Shown here: in pieces, positions 9,491 through 19,320 of the stretch
How the letters are laid out: each line of letters opens with the position of its first letter
Numbering within the stretch: position 1 is the first letter of the stretch
Source: Ignavibacteria bacterium RIFOXYC2_FULL_35_21
GTDB taxonomy: Bacteria > Bacteroidota > Ignavibacteria > Kapaibacteriales > UBA2268
Assembly: GCA_001804705.1 (NCBI GenBank)
Contig: MHAY01000006.1
Coordinates: forward strand, 1-64,000
Length of the DNA stretch: 64,000 bases
Direction: 5' to 3'
Position numbers and translations under genes: made by a program
Notes under the pieces: generated by a model
The model's input: only the letters and a program-made list of their open reading frames with translations
What the model was told of the DNA's origin: nothing
Databases searched by the model: none

Positions 9491-9694
9491 ATGGAAACTG
9501 TCGAAAGCAAAATTCAGAAATTAAAACCCGAACAGAAGAAGGAAGTAAATGACTTCATTGATTTTTTACTTAACAGAAAAATCTCGAAGAAGAAGAAAAA
9601 ACCATCCTTTGCATGGTTCGGTTGTTTGAAAGAATACCGTGATACATTCACTTCATTGGAATTGCAAAAAAAATCATTGGAATGGAGATTATAA
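9491..9694 (+). CDS. DUF2281 family small protein
   Basis: 67-residue basic protein with the DUF2281 pattern: IQKLKPEQKKEVNDFIDFLL, then a Lys-rich hinge and FAWFGCLKEY. Such proteins often accompany PIN-type toxins as antitoxins, but no partner follows here. It lies alone on the plus strand between two minus-strand GT9 genes, so it may be an orphan or a relic of a lost pair. Confidence 0.7.
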   Translation: METVESKIQKLKPEQKKEVNDFIDFLLNRKISKKKKKPSFAWFGCLKEYRDTFTSLELQKKSLEWRL

Positions 9695-9735
9695 TTTTAA
9701 AACGAAATTTAATACCTGAAAAAAATTATCAATTA

Positions 9736-10824
9736 TCAATTGTCAATTATTAATTCTTCAAATGCCTGAATAACCTCCTCAACACTTATATCCGAAAGAT
9801 TGCCGCTTGTTGACCTAAGTGATTTATATTGATGCCAAGGCATAGGTTCTTCTCCACTTACTAAAAGATACAGAGCTATGCATGGCTTTTTCCATGCTGA
9901 AGCAAAATGAACTGCGGCAGTATCCGGAGTAAAAATAATATCACAGGTTGAAAGCAGCGAAGCATAGTCATGGACTTTACTTGTTAAGGGAGCCCTACGA
10001 GCACCTGTTTTCTTGCAAATATCATTTGATAAACCCGTAAAAACCAAAGTTGAAAATAAGAAAATTTCAACATCATTATATCTCTTCAATAATTCTCTTA
10101 TAAAACGGATATGATTTTCCTTTCCCCAGAATCTGGCTTTCGATGAACCTAAAAGATTTATTCCAAGTCTGACTGCCTTGGTTTTTGCACCCATTCTTGT
10201 TTCTGCTTTCTTTTGGTCTTCTTTATCTATTAGATATTCGAGCGATAAATCAATCTCAGATGTATAAATACCAAAAGCAGTCAGTAAATTTGCTATCCTT
10301 TCGACCACATAGACTGAACGCTTATCCCGAAGCGGCACAACGTGAGTATATGAACTTCGATTCTCTTTGTCAATCCCAATTATAAGAGGGATTCTGAGAT
10401 ATTTAGTAAAAAATGAAGATGTTGTTGAAGAACTGTCAAACATATCAATTACAATATCATAATTTTCTTTTCTCAGTTGCCTGATGAGCCTGAATATTGA
10501 AATAATTTCCTTATCATAAATCCAAATTTTATTAGTGTATTTATTGATAGCCTTATGAACACCGTGATTTTTACGGCTGAGGATAATATCAATCCGCCCT
10601 TCCGGGAATTTGTTCCTTAATGCTCTTATAGTCGGAACACTGAACAGCACATCACCAATCCTATCCTGGCGGAGAAGAAGGATTTTGCAATTATCAGGCA
10701 AATGAAAAACATCTTCAGGTTGAGTAATCACAATAGGATTCAGATTCAAAGAAACATATTTTTTCAGTTTCTTTTTCAAAGCCAGTTCAATTCTTTTGAG
10801 GAAATTGTCTTTATATACAACCAT
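9736..10824 (-). CDS. Glycosyltransferase family 9 protein
   Basis: 362-residue GT9 protein, the second of three in the cluster. It shows LLRQDRIGDVLFSVPTIRAL at the N-terminal domain and FTPDTAAVHFASAWKKP at the donor-binding end. INLLGSSKARFW is the expected middle motif. About 45 extra N-terminal residues, rich in Lys and Leu, precede the first motif and could aid membrane contact. The likely role is LPS core or other envelope glycan assembly. Confidence 0.85.
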   Translation of the reverse strand: MVVYKDNFLKRIELALKKKLKKYVSLNLNPIVITQPEDVFHLPDNCKILLLRQDRIGDVLFSVPTIRALRNKFPEGRIDIILSRKNHGVHKAINKYTNKIWIYDKEIISIFRLIRQLRKENYDIVIDMFDSSSTTSSFFTKYLRIPLIIGIDKENRSSYTHVVPLRDKRSVYVVERIANLLTAFGIYTSEIDLSLEYLIDKEDQKKAETRMGAKTKAVRLGINLLGSSKARFWGKENHIRFIRELLKRYNDVEIFLFSTLVFTGLSNDICKKTGARRAPLTSKVHDYASLLSTCDIIFTPDTAAVHFASAWKKPCIALYLLVSGEEPMPWHQYKSLRSTSGNLSDISVEEVIQAFEELIIDN

Positions 10825-10925
10825 GATAAATTATTTACAAAAAAAGTTTAACTTATATAATAATTTCTTATTAATAAAATAAATTAATTTATTGATTTAA
10901 CCTTATCGTTGATAAAAAATTAATT

Positions 10926-11651
10926 TTATTCCTTCTTACACCAACAAATTATATTTTCAGTATATAATCTTGATGAATTCTTTGCTTCAATTTGTCGGAC
11001 AATTCTTATGAAAGCCCTGATTATATCCCATAAGAAATGTCGCATTCTCCCCTCTAAAGAATTAGGAGCCGGTCCTGATTCCTTTATTTTAATATCAGTA
11101 AAACCCGTTAATCTTAAAAACTGACGAAGAGAATCTTCAGCGAAAATAGTGAAATGAGTCAAGTCACCATATATAACCTGTCCGGGGAAAAGCCCTTGTC
11201 CATTTGGGGTTTGAATTACAAAAATCCCATCCTTCTTTAATGCCTTACTAATAAGAGGCAAAAGTTTTAATATTTCATTTTTAGTAAAATGTTCGATGAA
11301 ATCTATTGCAATTATAGCTGAATAATTATTTTCTTTTCCAGTTAAAAATTCAAATACATCATTACAAAACACTTGAAGATTTAAACTTTTTGCAATTTCA
11401 CATTGCTCAGGTGAGACATCAATGCCATGTAAATTCTTATACCCTAAATTTTCTAAATATTTCATAAAATATCCCGGGCCACATCCAATATCAAGTATTG
11501 AATCTTCAGGTAGAATTTTTGAAAACATTGGTTTGAAATGATAATCACACCAACTCCAATACTCTTTAACTCTTTTATCGCTTAAATTTAATTGTTGAGT
11601 TTTAAAGCCTGAAACATAACGGGAATACAAAAATTGCCTAAGTTCTTCCAT
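10926..11651 (-). CDS. Class I SAM-dependent methyltransferase
   Basis: 241-residue methyltransferase of the Methyltransf_23 type. The SAM-binding motif I is ILDIGCGPGYFMKYL, the acidic motif II residue lies in HGIDVSPEQ, and IIAIDFIEHF is motif IV-like. It sits inside the glycosyltransferase cluster, so methylation of an envelope sugar or lipid is a reasonable inference, not something the sequence proves. Confidence 0.85.
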   Translation of the reverse strand: MEELRQFLYSRYVSGFKTQQLNLSDKRVKEYWSWCDYHFKPMFSKILPEDSILDIGCGPGYFMKYLENLGYKNLHGIDVSPEQCEIAKSLNLQVFCNDVFEFLTGKENNYSAIIAIDFIEHFTKNEILKLLPLISKALKKDGIFVIQTPNGQGLFPGQVIYGDLTHFTIFAEDSLRQFLRLTGFTDIKIKESGPAPNSLEGRMRHFLWDIIRAFIRIVRQIEAKNSSRLYTENIICWCKKE

Positions 11652-11714
11652 AATTGTATTTAAAAATATAAGATATTATATAATACTATTTTTTCTCTGC
11701 AATATAAATAATTA

Positions 11715-13001
11715 TCAAAATTTATTATAATTATTGATTTGAGATAGTAAAATTTCTGTGGCTTCCAAAATCTGAGCAGGTTCGATAGTATTAACCGTTT
11801 GATTGTCTTTGCTGATTACTATGCTGAAGGGGACATTGAAAGGATACCATGCCCTTGCACTTTCAAACCATGAGTAAATGCCTACAACAGGCACACCAAC
11901 AGCGGCGGCTATATGTATAGTAGCAGTATCAGGTGTTATTATAAATTTTGCTCCTGCAAGAAATGCGACAAACTCAGATAATTTCAATTTTAGTTCTATG
12001 CAATTGGGTTTATTTACATTAGATACGACTTTTTCGATGTTTGCATTATCATCCTGGCTCCCGGTTATGAAAACCAGCGTATTTTTATATTTCTCACACA
12101 ATACATTACAAACATTTTCTATGGTATCTAATGATAGCTTATTTCTTGCCGTATATGCTGAAATATTGACAATGCAATAATTCAATACTGACTGATTGAT
12201 TGTATCATCCTTAAGAGCAAATTGCGTTATTAGTCTATTCTTGTTTGGAATGTATCTTAAATGGAATTTTTCAAGAAGTGATACAATACTTCTATAATCT
12301 TTTTCGAAAATATAAATATAAGGCAGATATGCAGATTCATCCGGTTTGTTTACAGGTTCAATATTTTCGGTTACAAATTTCAACATATTTTGAGACCAGT
12401 GAGTATCTCCGGATTCAATTTTTGTCTGCCTGTTAAATACAAGGCCATAAATTTCTTTTCTTGTCGGGTGCATCACTGTAATTTTCTCAGCATCGGGAGC
12501 AATAATTCTTGCAAATAGCGCAGAATAGGTAGTTCTTGTGAAGTCGAGAGCAATTACAACATCATACTTTCTTTTTCTCAATTTAAATAATTTAATTGTT
12601 GACGTATGGATTATTTTTTTGTGATGAACAGGAAATGTTGAAGTTACATTTGGGTCATTCATCACAACAAAATCATTTCTGAAAGAAGTCAGGACATCAA
12701 TTTCAACATCTGGCAAAGCGGATTTGAGCCAGCCGATAACCGGTGTTGAAACAATATAATCACCAATGCCATCCTGCCTGAAAATAATCACTCTTTTTAT
12801 ATTACTGCCGTCTATTTTTTCCGTTCGAGCATCCCATTTTTTTCTGTTACCCAGTATCCTGAAAATAATATTTTTTATTTTATATGATATTCGCTTTGAT
12901 TCATCAATTAGGGCAGGATTATTTTCAGAGTTAATTTTATTAAAAAATTCACTGTGGTTCAGGTGAGTTATTATCTGTGTATTATCAAACTTTGGAGCCA
13001 T
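11715..13001 (-). CDS. Glycosyltransferase family 9 protein, long form
   Basis: 428-residue GT9 protein. IFRQDGIGDYIVSTPVIGWL and ITPDTATIHIAAAVGVP are the N- and C-terminal family motifs. An extra 65-residue N-terminal region and a 40-residue insertion before the C-terminal domain make it longer than its neighbours. The start lies 8 nt after the stop of the upstream GT2 gene, consistent with one operon. Confidence 0.83.
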   Translation of the reverse strand: MAPKFDNTQIITHLNHSEFFNKINSENNPALIDESKRISYKIKNIIFRILGNRKKWDARTEKIDGSNIKRVIIFRQDGIGDYIVSTPVIGWLKSALPDVEIDVLTSFRNDFVVMNDPNVTSTFPVHHKKIIHTSTIKLFKLRKRKYDVVIALDFTRTTYSALFARIIAPDAEKITVMHPTRKEIYGLVFNRQTKIESGDTHWSQNMLKFVTENIEPVNKPDESAYLPYIYIFEKDYRSIVSLLEKFHLRYIPNKNRLITQFALKDDTINQSVLNYCIVNISAYTARNKLSLDTIENVCNVLCEKYKNTLVFITGSQDDNANIEKVVSNVNKPNCIELKLKLSEFVAFLAGAKFIITPDTATIHIAAAVGVPVVGIYSWFESARAWYPFNVPFSIVISKDNQTVNTIEPAQILEATEILLSQINNYNKF

Positions 13002-13009
13002 TTTAATCC

Positions 13010-13765
13010 TTAATTTTTATTCCAAAGTTCCCAAAGAAAAACGTATTTTAAAAATGTATAGACATAACTGCTGAATCCTGCGAGAATTCCCCTGAAACCA
13101 TCAAGAAAGCCAAGATTAATAATATATAGTCTTATAAATGCTATAATTGGATTAAGCAGAAGGTTATACAAATGAAATTTTTTTCCTTTATCAAAATAGG
13201 ATCGAGCAGATTGCCTTGCATAATCAATAGTCTTGTTGAAATGATGTTTAATGTCCTTGTAAGAGTAATGAACTAAATATCCTTTTAATAATTTTGATTC
13301 TCCATCAATATGCAATTCATCGTGAGGATTTAATCCCTTCCATACCGGATTGGCACTTTTCTTTACAAGCCTTATTTTCTTGTCGGGCTGCCAGGCATGT
13401 TTGAGAAGTTTTCCTAAATAAAATGTCTTTCGATTTAAAATATATCCATCACATATAGGATTAGTTATAGCACTGATAATTTGCGTTTTCAATTCATCCG
13501 AAACAACTTCATCAGCATCAAGCGATAAGAGCCATTTCTGAGAACATTTGTCCAATGCTGAATTTTTTTGGCCTATGTGACCTTTCCATGTTTCAGAAAA
13601 TATCTTTGCACCATACTTTTCAACTATTTTCAATGTATTATCGGTCGAACCTGAATCAATAATGATGATTTCTGAGGCAATATCTGCCATACTTTCAAGA
13701 GTTCTTCCTATATTTTCTTCCTCGTTGAATGTGATAATTGCAACTGATAAAGGAAGTTTAGTCAT
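13010..13765 (-). CDS. Glycosyltransferase family 2 protein (WaaE/KdtX-like)
   Basis: 251-residue GT-A fold enzyme close in pattern to LPS core beta-glucosyltransferases of the WaaE/KdtX type. SVAIITFNEEENIGRTL is the nucleotide-sugar binding start and LSLDADEV carries the metal-binding DxD. The C-terminal part has hydrophobic stretches that may bind the membrane. Only one base separates its start from the stop of the upstream GT2 gene, so the two are almost certainly co-transcribed. Confidence 0.85.
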   Translation of the reverse strand: MTKLPLSVAIITFNEEENIGRTLESMADIASEIIIIDSGSTDNTLKIVEKYGAKIFSETWKGHIGQKNSALDKCSQKWLLSLDADEVVSDELKTQIISAITNPICDGYILNRKTFYLGKLLKHAWQPDKKIRLVKKSANPVWKGLNPHDELHIDGESKLLKGYLVHYSYKDIKHHFNKTIDYARQSARSYFDKGKKFHLYNLLLNPIIAFIRLYIINLGFLDGFRGILAGFSSYVYTFLKYVFLWELWNKN

Positions 13766-13766
13766 A

Positions 13767-14654
13767 TTATTTCACCTCGATAAAATCTTTGAATTCACCT
13801 ATTCTCAAGCCAGTTGACTTCTCTATTTTATCTGAAAACTTCATAAGCAATGGTTTCCTTTTTAATTTTGCAGGGTCAAAATGTTTTGTCCAGTTCTTAT
13901 CCCCATTAATTCGATTATCCATAATTTGGGGATGTGAACCCGAGTATTTTTCAAGTTCATAGGCAGTTGTGTAATCAAAATTATTTTTTGATTCAGTTGA
14001 ATTTAAGTCAAAAATTTTATCCTTATGATAATACATTTGAGTATAATTATATTTCATATTTTGTGTTGCCGGAGGCTTCACCCAACCGTAATGAAAAACC
14101 CGGACATTAGTTTGTTTTGCCTTAAGCTTTCTGAAATTATTTCTTTCTTTAAAACGGAAACCCTGGGCGTCGCCCCAGGAAATAACTTTCCCCGTGTTTT
14201 TAAATGCACGAATTTCCCTTCGATACCACTGTCTTCCTATACCAATATAATCATAAGAGCCATAGAAATGCAAGTAACGAAAGAGTAAAGCCTCGATATT
14301 CGGATTTGAATCGGCAGATTTTATTTCATTAATAATTATATCGTAATCACCTTCGTGTAAGACCTCATCAGCCTGGAGGTAAATGCACCAATCTCCTTTA
14401 CATTCATTAAGTGCTATATTGGTTTGTTGCGAGTATATTAATCCTCCATCCCGCAGAGAATTATCCCATTCGGTTTCAATTATTCTTATTTTATTCTGTT
14501 GAAGGCTTTTTAAGTAAGTTATTGAGTCGTCATCTGACTTTCCTGCGGCAATGATTAGCTCATCACATAAAGGCAGGAGTGAATGTAAAGATTCATAAAT
14601 CGGGTAACCGAAAATAAGTGCATTTCTAACAAATGTAAAACCCGAAATTTTCAC
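13767..14654 (-). CDS. Glycosyltransferase family 2-like protein
   Basis: 295-residue GT-A fold protein; the DxD position reads QADEVLHEGD, so the motif is altered to ADE. FTFVRNALIFGYPIYESL at the start and WCIYLQADE are the recognisable parts. The family acts on envelope sugars; the substrate is unknown. It is the first gene of the minus-strand glycan cluster and faces the possible small RNA at 14728-14790. Confidence 0.75.
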   Translation of the reverse strand: MKISGFTFVRNALIFGYPIYESLHSLLPLCDELIIAAGKSDDDSITYLKSLQQNKIRIIETEWDNSLRDGGLIYSQQTNIALNECKGDWCIYLQADEVLHEGDYDIIINEIKSADSNPNIEALLFRYLHFYGSYDYIGIGRQWYRREIRAFKNTGKVISWGDAQGFRFKERNNFRKLKAKQTNVRVFHYGWVKPPATQNMKYNYTQMYYHKDKIFDLNSTESKNNFDYTTAYELEKYSGSHPQIMDNRINGDKNWTKHFDPAKLKRKPLLMKFSDKIEKSTGLRIGEFKDFIEVK

Positions 14655-14690
14655 ACTATTCCATAAATTTTAATTTTTTATAAATATTAC

Positions 14691-14721
14691 TTGATTTTAA
14701 AATTACAATTTATTAAATTTG
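14691..14721 (+). promoter_or_regulatory. Bacteroidota-type promoter for a short transcript
   Basis: TTG at 14691-14693 and TAAATTTG at 14714-14721 are 20 bp apart, matching the TTG / TANNTTTG pattern and the spacing also seen before rplS (15266-15296). Transcription would begin near 14728. No annotated gene follows before the terminator at 14765. Confidence 0.45.
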
Positions 14722-14727
14722 AATTAA

Positions 14728-14790
14728 TCCGTTCTTACGGAGGTATATGTTAAATTATTTTTTTGGGGGGCTTTCGTGCCCCCTTTTTTT
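14728..14790 (+). ncRNA. Candidate small RNA or very short leader ORF
   Basis: A promoter, about 37 nt of transcript and a strong terminator lie in a 200-bp gap between two minus-strand genes. The transcript contains ACGGAGGTATATG, a good ribosome binding site and start codon, but the frame that follows runs straight into the terminator stem (36 codons to the first stop at about 14857). That makes either a small RNA exposing a GGAGG element or a tiny peptide possible. Confidence 0.35.
14765..14790 (+). terminator. Strong rho-independent terminator, plus strand
   Basis: GGGGGC (14766-14771) pairs with GCCCCC (14778-14783) around a 6-nt loop and is followed by seven T on the plus strand. On the minus strand the stem is followed by A, so it would not terminate rplS. 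No plus-strand gene precedes it, which is why a short transcript is proposed. Confidence 0.75.
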
Positions 14791-14857
14791 GGTAAGAAAT
14801 ATTAGAAAAAAAACAGCGAATAACTTACTGCCACCGTTTTTATATTTTAAATATTAA

Positions 14858-15238
14858 TTAGCTAAGTTTCTGCCTGATTTTACGTTCTGACATACCACGA
14901 AGATAATAAAGTTTTGCCCTTCGGACTGCACCTTTGCGAACAAGCTCGATTCCCTGGAGCATTGGTGAAAAAAGTGGAAATACCCTTTCGACGCCGACTC
15001 CGTTCGAAACTTTTCTTACGCGGAATGTTGCACTGACACCGCTTCCGTGCCTTCCGATAACGATGCCTTTGAAATTCTGGATTCTCTCCTTTTCGCCTTC
15101 GACAACTCTTACGGCAACATTAACTGTGTCACCGGGCCTGAAATCCGGCACTTCAATGTAATTATCTCCGTCTCTTTGCTTTCTTATATCAACGGCACGT
15201 TCTTTTGCCATTGATTCTATTAACATCATCTGGTTCAT
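14858..15238 (-). CDS. rplS: 50S ribosomal protein L19
   Basis: 126-residue bacterial L19, part of the large subunit at the 30S-50S interface. Typical blocks are [20 protein letters not shown], here split as FRPGDTVNV and [17 protein letters not shown], then [20 protein letters not shown] and [11 protein letters not shown]. Length is about 10 residues over the usual. A clear promoter lies 28 bp upstream. The trmD and rimM genes, its common neighbours elsewhere, are absent here. Confidence 0.97.
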   Translation of the reverse strand: MNQMMLIESMAKERAVDIRKQRDGDNYIEVPDFRPGDTVNVAVRVVEGEKERIQNFKGIVIGRHGSGVSATFRVRKVSNGVGVERVFPLFSPMLQGIELVRKGAVRRAKLYYLRGMSERKIRQKLS

Positions 15239-15265
15239 TTTTATTCCTTCAAAATAATAGAGCTA

Positions 15266-15296
15266 CAAAAATACTGCTATTTTATATTTTAACCAA
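15266..15296 (-). promoter_or_regulatory. rplS promoter
   Basis: On the minus strand TTG (15294-15296) and TATTTTTG (15266-15273) are 20 bp apart. This is the primary sigma consensus known from Bacteroidota. The site is at the expected distance from a strongly expressed ribosomal gene, so it serves as the local reference for promoter calls. Confidence 0.65.
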
Positions 15297-15339
15297 AACA
15301 TTTCAATAGAATCCCTATAAATAAGTTAAATTCAATCCA

Positions 15340-15408
15340 AAAGTTTCTCTTTAAAAGTGAAACTTTTTAAAATAGTTTCATAAAAAAGAAGAAACTTTAG
15401 TATATTTG
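15340..15408 (+). promoter_or_regulatory. Inverted GAAACTTT operator-like sites and -7 element
   Basis: AAAGTTTC (15340-15347) and GAAACTTT (15359-15366) form a perfect inverted pair. AGTTTC (15374-15379) and GAAACT (15391-15396) form a second one. TATATTTG at 15401-15408 fits the -7 element, placing transcription only a few bases before the ATG at 15413. Paired sites overlapping a promoter suggest a repressor, but none is identified. Confidence 0.45.
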
Positions 15409-15412
15409 TATT

Positions 15413-16702
15413 ATGAATAAAAGGGATTTTATTAAAGATATAATAGTAGATTTTCATAATTCAACAATTAGGGGAGTAAAATCACGTATTGTTGAAATAC
15501 CGGTTAATTCCAATAAAATAATAACTCTTGTCGGCTCTCGAAGAAGCGGAAAAACGTACCTGATGCTGGACACAATTCTTTCTCTCTACAGCCAAATTAA
15601 TAGTAAAGAAAATATTCTTTATTTCAATTTTGAAGATGAGAGGTTAAACTTAGAAAAAGGTGAGACAGAATTAATTCTGCAATCGTATCTTGAACTATAT
15701 CCAGACCTTGATTTATCAAAATGTTATTTCTTTTTTGATGAGATTCAAAATGTACCAGATTGGGAAAAATTCATCAGGAGAATCTATGACAAGGTTACAA
15801 GAAATATATATGTTACCGGTTCTAATTCCAGTTTCCTGAGTAGTGACATTGCAACTGCTCTTAGAGGAAGAACAATTAAAACTGAGGTATTCCCATTATC
15901 ATTTAAAGAGTATCTGAATTTTCTTGATTTAAATTTATTATCTCATGGCTCAAAGAATAGAGCGTCACTCAAAAATTATTTTATGGATTACTTACTAAAA
16001 GGAGGCTATCCCGAAACTATTAATATGAGTGAAGATATAAGGGATAAAACATTGCAGGAATACTACTATGTCTTACTTTATAAAGATTTAATCGAACGCT
16101 ATAATATATCAAACACACAGATTTTGAAATATTTTCTCAAGAGATTAGTTTCAAACTTATCGAGTGTTTGTTCAATAAACAAAATATATAATGAAATAAA
16201 ATCATCGGGATATAATGTCCCAAAAAATCTTCTGTACGACATATTTGACTGGTCCGAATCAGTATTCTTTTCATTTAAGCTATCGAAATTCAGCAGCTCA
16301 ATAATTAAACAAAATAATACAGAAAAAAAAGTATATATCATTGATAATGGATTGGTTAATACACTGTCTTTCAGCTTTTTTAACGATTATGGTAAATTAC
16401 TTGAAAACGCTGTTTATTTGCATTTGAGAAGAATGTATGTCGGAAATTTGTATTTTTATAAAAACCAATCTGAGTGTGATTTTGTAGTTTTTTCCAAAGA
16501 TAAGGTGACCGGCATTATTCAGGTATGTTTTGATTTAAGTGATGATAAAACTTACCAAAGAGAAGTCAAGGGATTATTGGATGCCTGCAAATTCTTTGAT
16601 TTAAATGAAGGAACAATTGTCTCAATGGATGAGGAAAGAGAACTGAAAATTGGAAATGTGTCAATAAATATAGTCCCTGCTTATAAATTCTTCTTAAAAT
16701 AA
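15413..16702 (+). CDS. AAA_14/DUF4143 family ATPase
   Basis: 429-residue protein of the widespread family with an N-terminal AAA+ ATPase and a C-terminal DUF4143 domain with a nuclease-like fold. Walker A is GSRRSGKT (residues 41-48); Walker B is CYFFFDEIQN (about 102-111). VTGSNSSFLSSDIATALRGR is the sensor region. The C-terminal part contains YKNQSECDFVVFSKD, matching the DUF4143 core. Biological role is not settled for the family. It stands alone between rplS and the mutase gene. The mRNA may be nearly leaderless. Confidence 0.85.
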   Translation: MNKRDFIKDIIVDFHNSTIRGVKSRIVEIPVNSNKIITLVGSRRSGKTYLMLDTILSLYSQINSKENILYFNFEDERLNLEKGETELILQSYLELYPDLDLSKCYFFFDEIQNVPDWEKFIRRIYDKVTRNIYVTGSNSSFLSSDIATALRGRTIKTEVFPLSFKEYLNFLDLNLLSHGSKNRASLKNYFMDYLLKGGYPETINMSEDIRDKTLQEYYYVLLYKDLIERYNISNTQILKYFLKRLVSNLSSVCSINKIYNEIKSSGYNVPKNLLYDIFDWSESVFFSFKLSKFSSSIIKQNNTEKKVYIIDNGLVNTLSFSFFNDYGKLLENAVYLHLRRMYVGNLYFYKNQSECDFVVFSKDKVTGIIQVCFDLSDDKTYQREVKGLLDACKFFDLNEGTIVSMDEERELKIGNVSINIVPAYKFFLK

Positions 16703-16823
16703 TACAATTAATAAATCAAATGGTCTTGTAAAATCTAATAAGATAATTATCTCAACCCAAAATTATTCTTATTATTATTTTATTTAACTATTTTTGTAGT
16801 CTAAGTTTATTAATATTAATGGT

Positions 16824-19022
16824 ATGGATTTGGCTGAATCGGTAAAAAATAAATTTCCTGATTTTACTAAGATTAAATTCGAAGAGAATTATCCGCTTCC
16901 TGATTTGATGAAGTGGAAAAAGGAACTTGAAAAGAAAACAGGTAAGACTATTGAAGAGCTTTCCCATAAGTCTCTTGAAAATATTCTGATTAAACCACTA
17001 TATACAGCAGAAGACCTGGAAGGATTGGAACATCTTGATTTTGGTGCAGGCATCCCCCCGTTTCTAAGGGGACCATATCCGACAATGTACATTACAAATC
17101 CTTGGACGATTAGGCAATATGCAGGTTTTTCAACTGCCGAAGAAAGTAATGCTTTTTACAGAAGGAATATAGCTGCCGGTCAAAAGGGATTATCTGTGGC
17201 ATTTGACCTTGCAACGCACAGGGGATATGATTCAGACCATCCGCGTGTTGTCGGTGATGTGGGTAAAGCCGGCGTTGCAATTGACTCAATATTGGATATG
17301 AACATCCTTTTCAATGAAATTCCACTTGACGAAATGTCAGTTTCTATGACAATGAACGGCGCAGTTCTGCCTGTTTTGGCGTTTTATATCGTTTCAGCAG
17401 AAGAACAGGGGGTTAATCAAAAACATCTTTCCGGAACGATTCAGAACGACATTCTCAAAGAATATATGGTAAGAAATACCTATATTTATCCTCCTGAGCC
17501 ATCAATGAGAATAATTACAGATATATTTGCTTATACTTCTAAAAATATGCCTAAGTTCAATTGCATCTCTGTTTCAGGATACCACATGCAGGAAGCAGGT
17601 GCCACAGCCGACCTTGAGATGGGCTATACACTTGCAGATGGTTTGGAATATGTCAGGACAGGATTGAAAGCAGGACTTAGTATTGATGACTTTGCCCCGA
17701 GAATCTCCTTCTTCTGGGGTATTGGAAAAAATTATTTCATGGAAATAGCCAAGCTCAGAGCCGCTCGAATGCTCTGGGCGAAATTAATAAAACAATTTGA
17801 GCCCAAAGACCCTCGCTCAATGGCTCTCAGGGCTCATTGCCAGACTTCGGGATGGAGCCTCACAGAACAAGACCCGTTTAATAATATTATTCGTACTTGC
17901 ATAGAAGCTATGGCGGCTGTGATGGGACACACTCAATCACTTCATACAAATTCTCTTGATGAGGCAATAGCCTTGCCGACTGATTTTTCAGCAAGAATTG
18001 CCCGCAACACTCAACTCTATCTCCAAAAGGAGACAGGTATTTGCAATGTGATTGACCCCTGGGCTGGTTCTTACTATGTCGAAAGGCTTACTCATGAACT
18101 TATGCACAAAGCATGGGGGCATATTCAGGAAGTTGAATCCCTTGGAGGTATGACAAAGGCAATAGAGACAGGACTGCCTAAAATGAGGATTGAAGAAGCT
18201 TCTGCGAGGCGTCAGGCAAGAATTGATTCAGGAAAAGAGGTGATAGTTGGTGTAAATAAATACCAGCTCGAAACTGAGGACCTGATTGAAATTCTCGAAG
18301 TGGATAATAGTGCCGTAAGAGATCAACAATTAAAAAGATTGAAGGAATTGAGGGATTCGAGAGACGATAATAAAGTTAAAGAAACACTGGAAGCTCTGAC
18401 TCATTCAGCAAAAACTGGTAAAGGTAACCTTCTCGATTTATCAATAAAATCCGCAAGAGCAAGGGCAAGCCTTAGCGAAATATCCTTTGCACTTGAAAAA
18501 GTGTTTGGGAGGCATAAGGCAGTGATTCGGTCTATTTCAGGAGTTTACAGTTCTGAATTTTCAGGGAAAGACGAAATTCAAAAAGTGAGAAAACTGACTG
18601 ACAAATTCGAAAAAACAGAAGGTAGGCGACCCCGAATTCTCGTTGCAAAGATGGGACAGGACGGACATGACCGTGGCTCTAAGGTGATTTCAACAGCATT
18701 TGCCGATCTCGGCTTTGACGTTGATATTGGTCCCCTGTTCCAGACTCCGGATGAAACAGCAAGACAGGCTATAGAAAATGATGTTCATATTGTCGGTGCA
18801 AGCTCACTTGCAGGTGGGCATAAAACTCTTGTACCTCAACTTATTGATGAACTGAAAAAGCTTGGCAGGGAAGATATAATGGTTGTCGTAGGAGGTGTGA
18901 TTCCTCCGCATGATTATGATTTTCTCTATAATGCCGGAGTAACAGCCATCTTCGGTCCTGGAACAGTTATACCAGTTGCAGCACAAAAAGTGATGGAGGA
19001 ATTATTTAGCAGAATATCATAA
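16824..19022 (+). CDS. Methylmalonyl-CoA mutase
   Basis: 732-residue cobalamin enzyme interconverting methylmalonyl-CoA and succinyl-CoA in propionate metabolism. The N-terminal TIM-barrel substrate domain is typical ([33 protein letters not shown]). The C-terminal B12 domain has DGHDRG, with the cobalt-ligating His at residue 615, and [12 protein letters not shown]. The length and both domains in one chain indicate the large or homodimeric form; no small subunit gene is nearby. A TATTTTTG element at 16789-16796 may be its promoter. Its GTPase partner meaB lies 2 kb downstream, beyond inserted genes. Confidence 0.96.
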   Translation: MDLAESVKNKFPDFTKIKFEENYPLPDLMKWKKELEKKTGKTIEELSHKSLENILIKPLYTAEDLEGLEHLDFGAGIPPFLRGPYPTMYITNPWTIRQYAGFSTAEESNAFYRRNIAAGQKGLSVAFDLATHRGYDSDHPRVVGDVGKAGVAIDSILDMNILFNEIPLDEMSVSMTMNGAVLPVLAFYIVSAEEQGVNQKHLSGTIQNDILKEYMVRNTYIYPPEPSMRIITDIFAYTSKNMPKFNCISVSGYHMQEAGATADLEMGYTLADGLEYVRTGLKAGLSIDDFAPRISFFWGIGKNYFMEIAKLRAARMLWAKLIKQFEPKDPRSMALRAHCQTSGWSLTEQDPFNNIIRTCIEAMAAVMGHTQSLHTNSLDEAIALPTDFSARIARNTQLYLQKETGICNVIDPWAGSYYVERLTHELMHKAWGHIQEVESLGGMTKAIETGLPKMRIEEASARRQARIDSGKEVIVGVNKYQLETEDLIEILEVDNSAVRDQQLKRLKELRDSRDDNKVKETLEALTHSAKTGKGNLLDLSIKSARARASLSEISFALEKVFGRHKAVIRSISGVYSSEFSGKDEIQKVRKLTDKFEKTEGRRPRILVAKMGQDGHDRGSKVISTAFADLGFDVDIGPLFQTPDETARQAIENDVHIVGASSLAGGHKTLVPQLIDELKKLGREDIMVVVGGVIPPHDYDFLYNAGVTAIFGPGTVIPVAAQKVMEELFSRIS

Positions 19023-19122
19023 ATAATATGTTATCCCTTTGCGTTTCGATAAAATTATAAAAGGAAAAACAAAAGAATACGTTATAACATTAAAATAAAA
19101 TCTATTAATTTAAGGTGAATTT

Positions 19123-19320
19123 ATGTTAGTTGAAGTTGAAGAAAAAAAGTTCTATGGATTAATAAAAAAGGCAGTATCAGAAGTATTCGATGAAAAAATG
19201 CTCGATTTAAAATTAAGCTTAATCCCACTTGCAGATGACGAGGAAATGGAAGAAGTAAGGAACTTGTTCCATTCGCCTGATAAATACAAGGAACAGGAAT
19301 ATGTTAAGGTTGATTTGTAA
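19123..19320 (+). CDS. Putative antitoxin of RelE/ParE pair
   Basis: 65-residue acidic protein directly upstream of a RelE/ParE-type toxin, with the stop overlapping the toxin's first base. Residues 1-35 (VEEKKFYGLIKKAVSEVFDE) could form an amphipathic helix pair; no standard DNA-binding fold is clear. The antitoxin role is inferred from position and size. Confidence 0.7.
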   Translation: MLVEVEEKKFYGLIKKAVSEVFDEKMLDLKLSLIPLADDEEMEEVRNLFHSPDKYKEQEYVKVDL

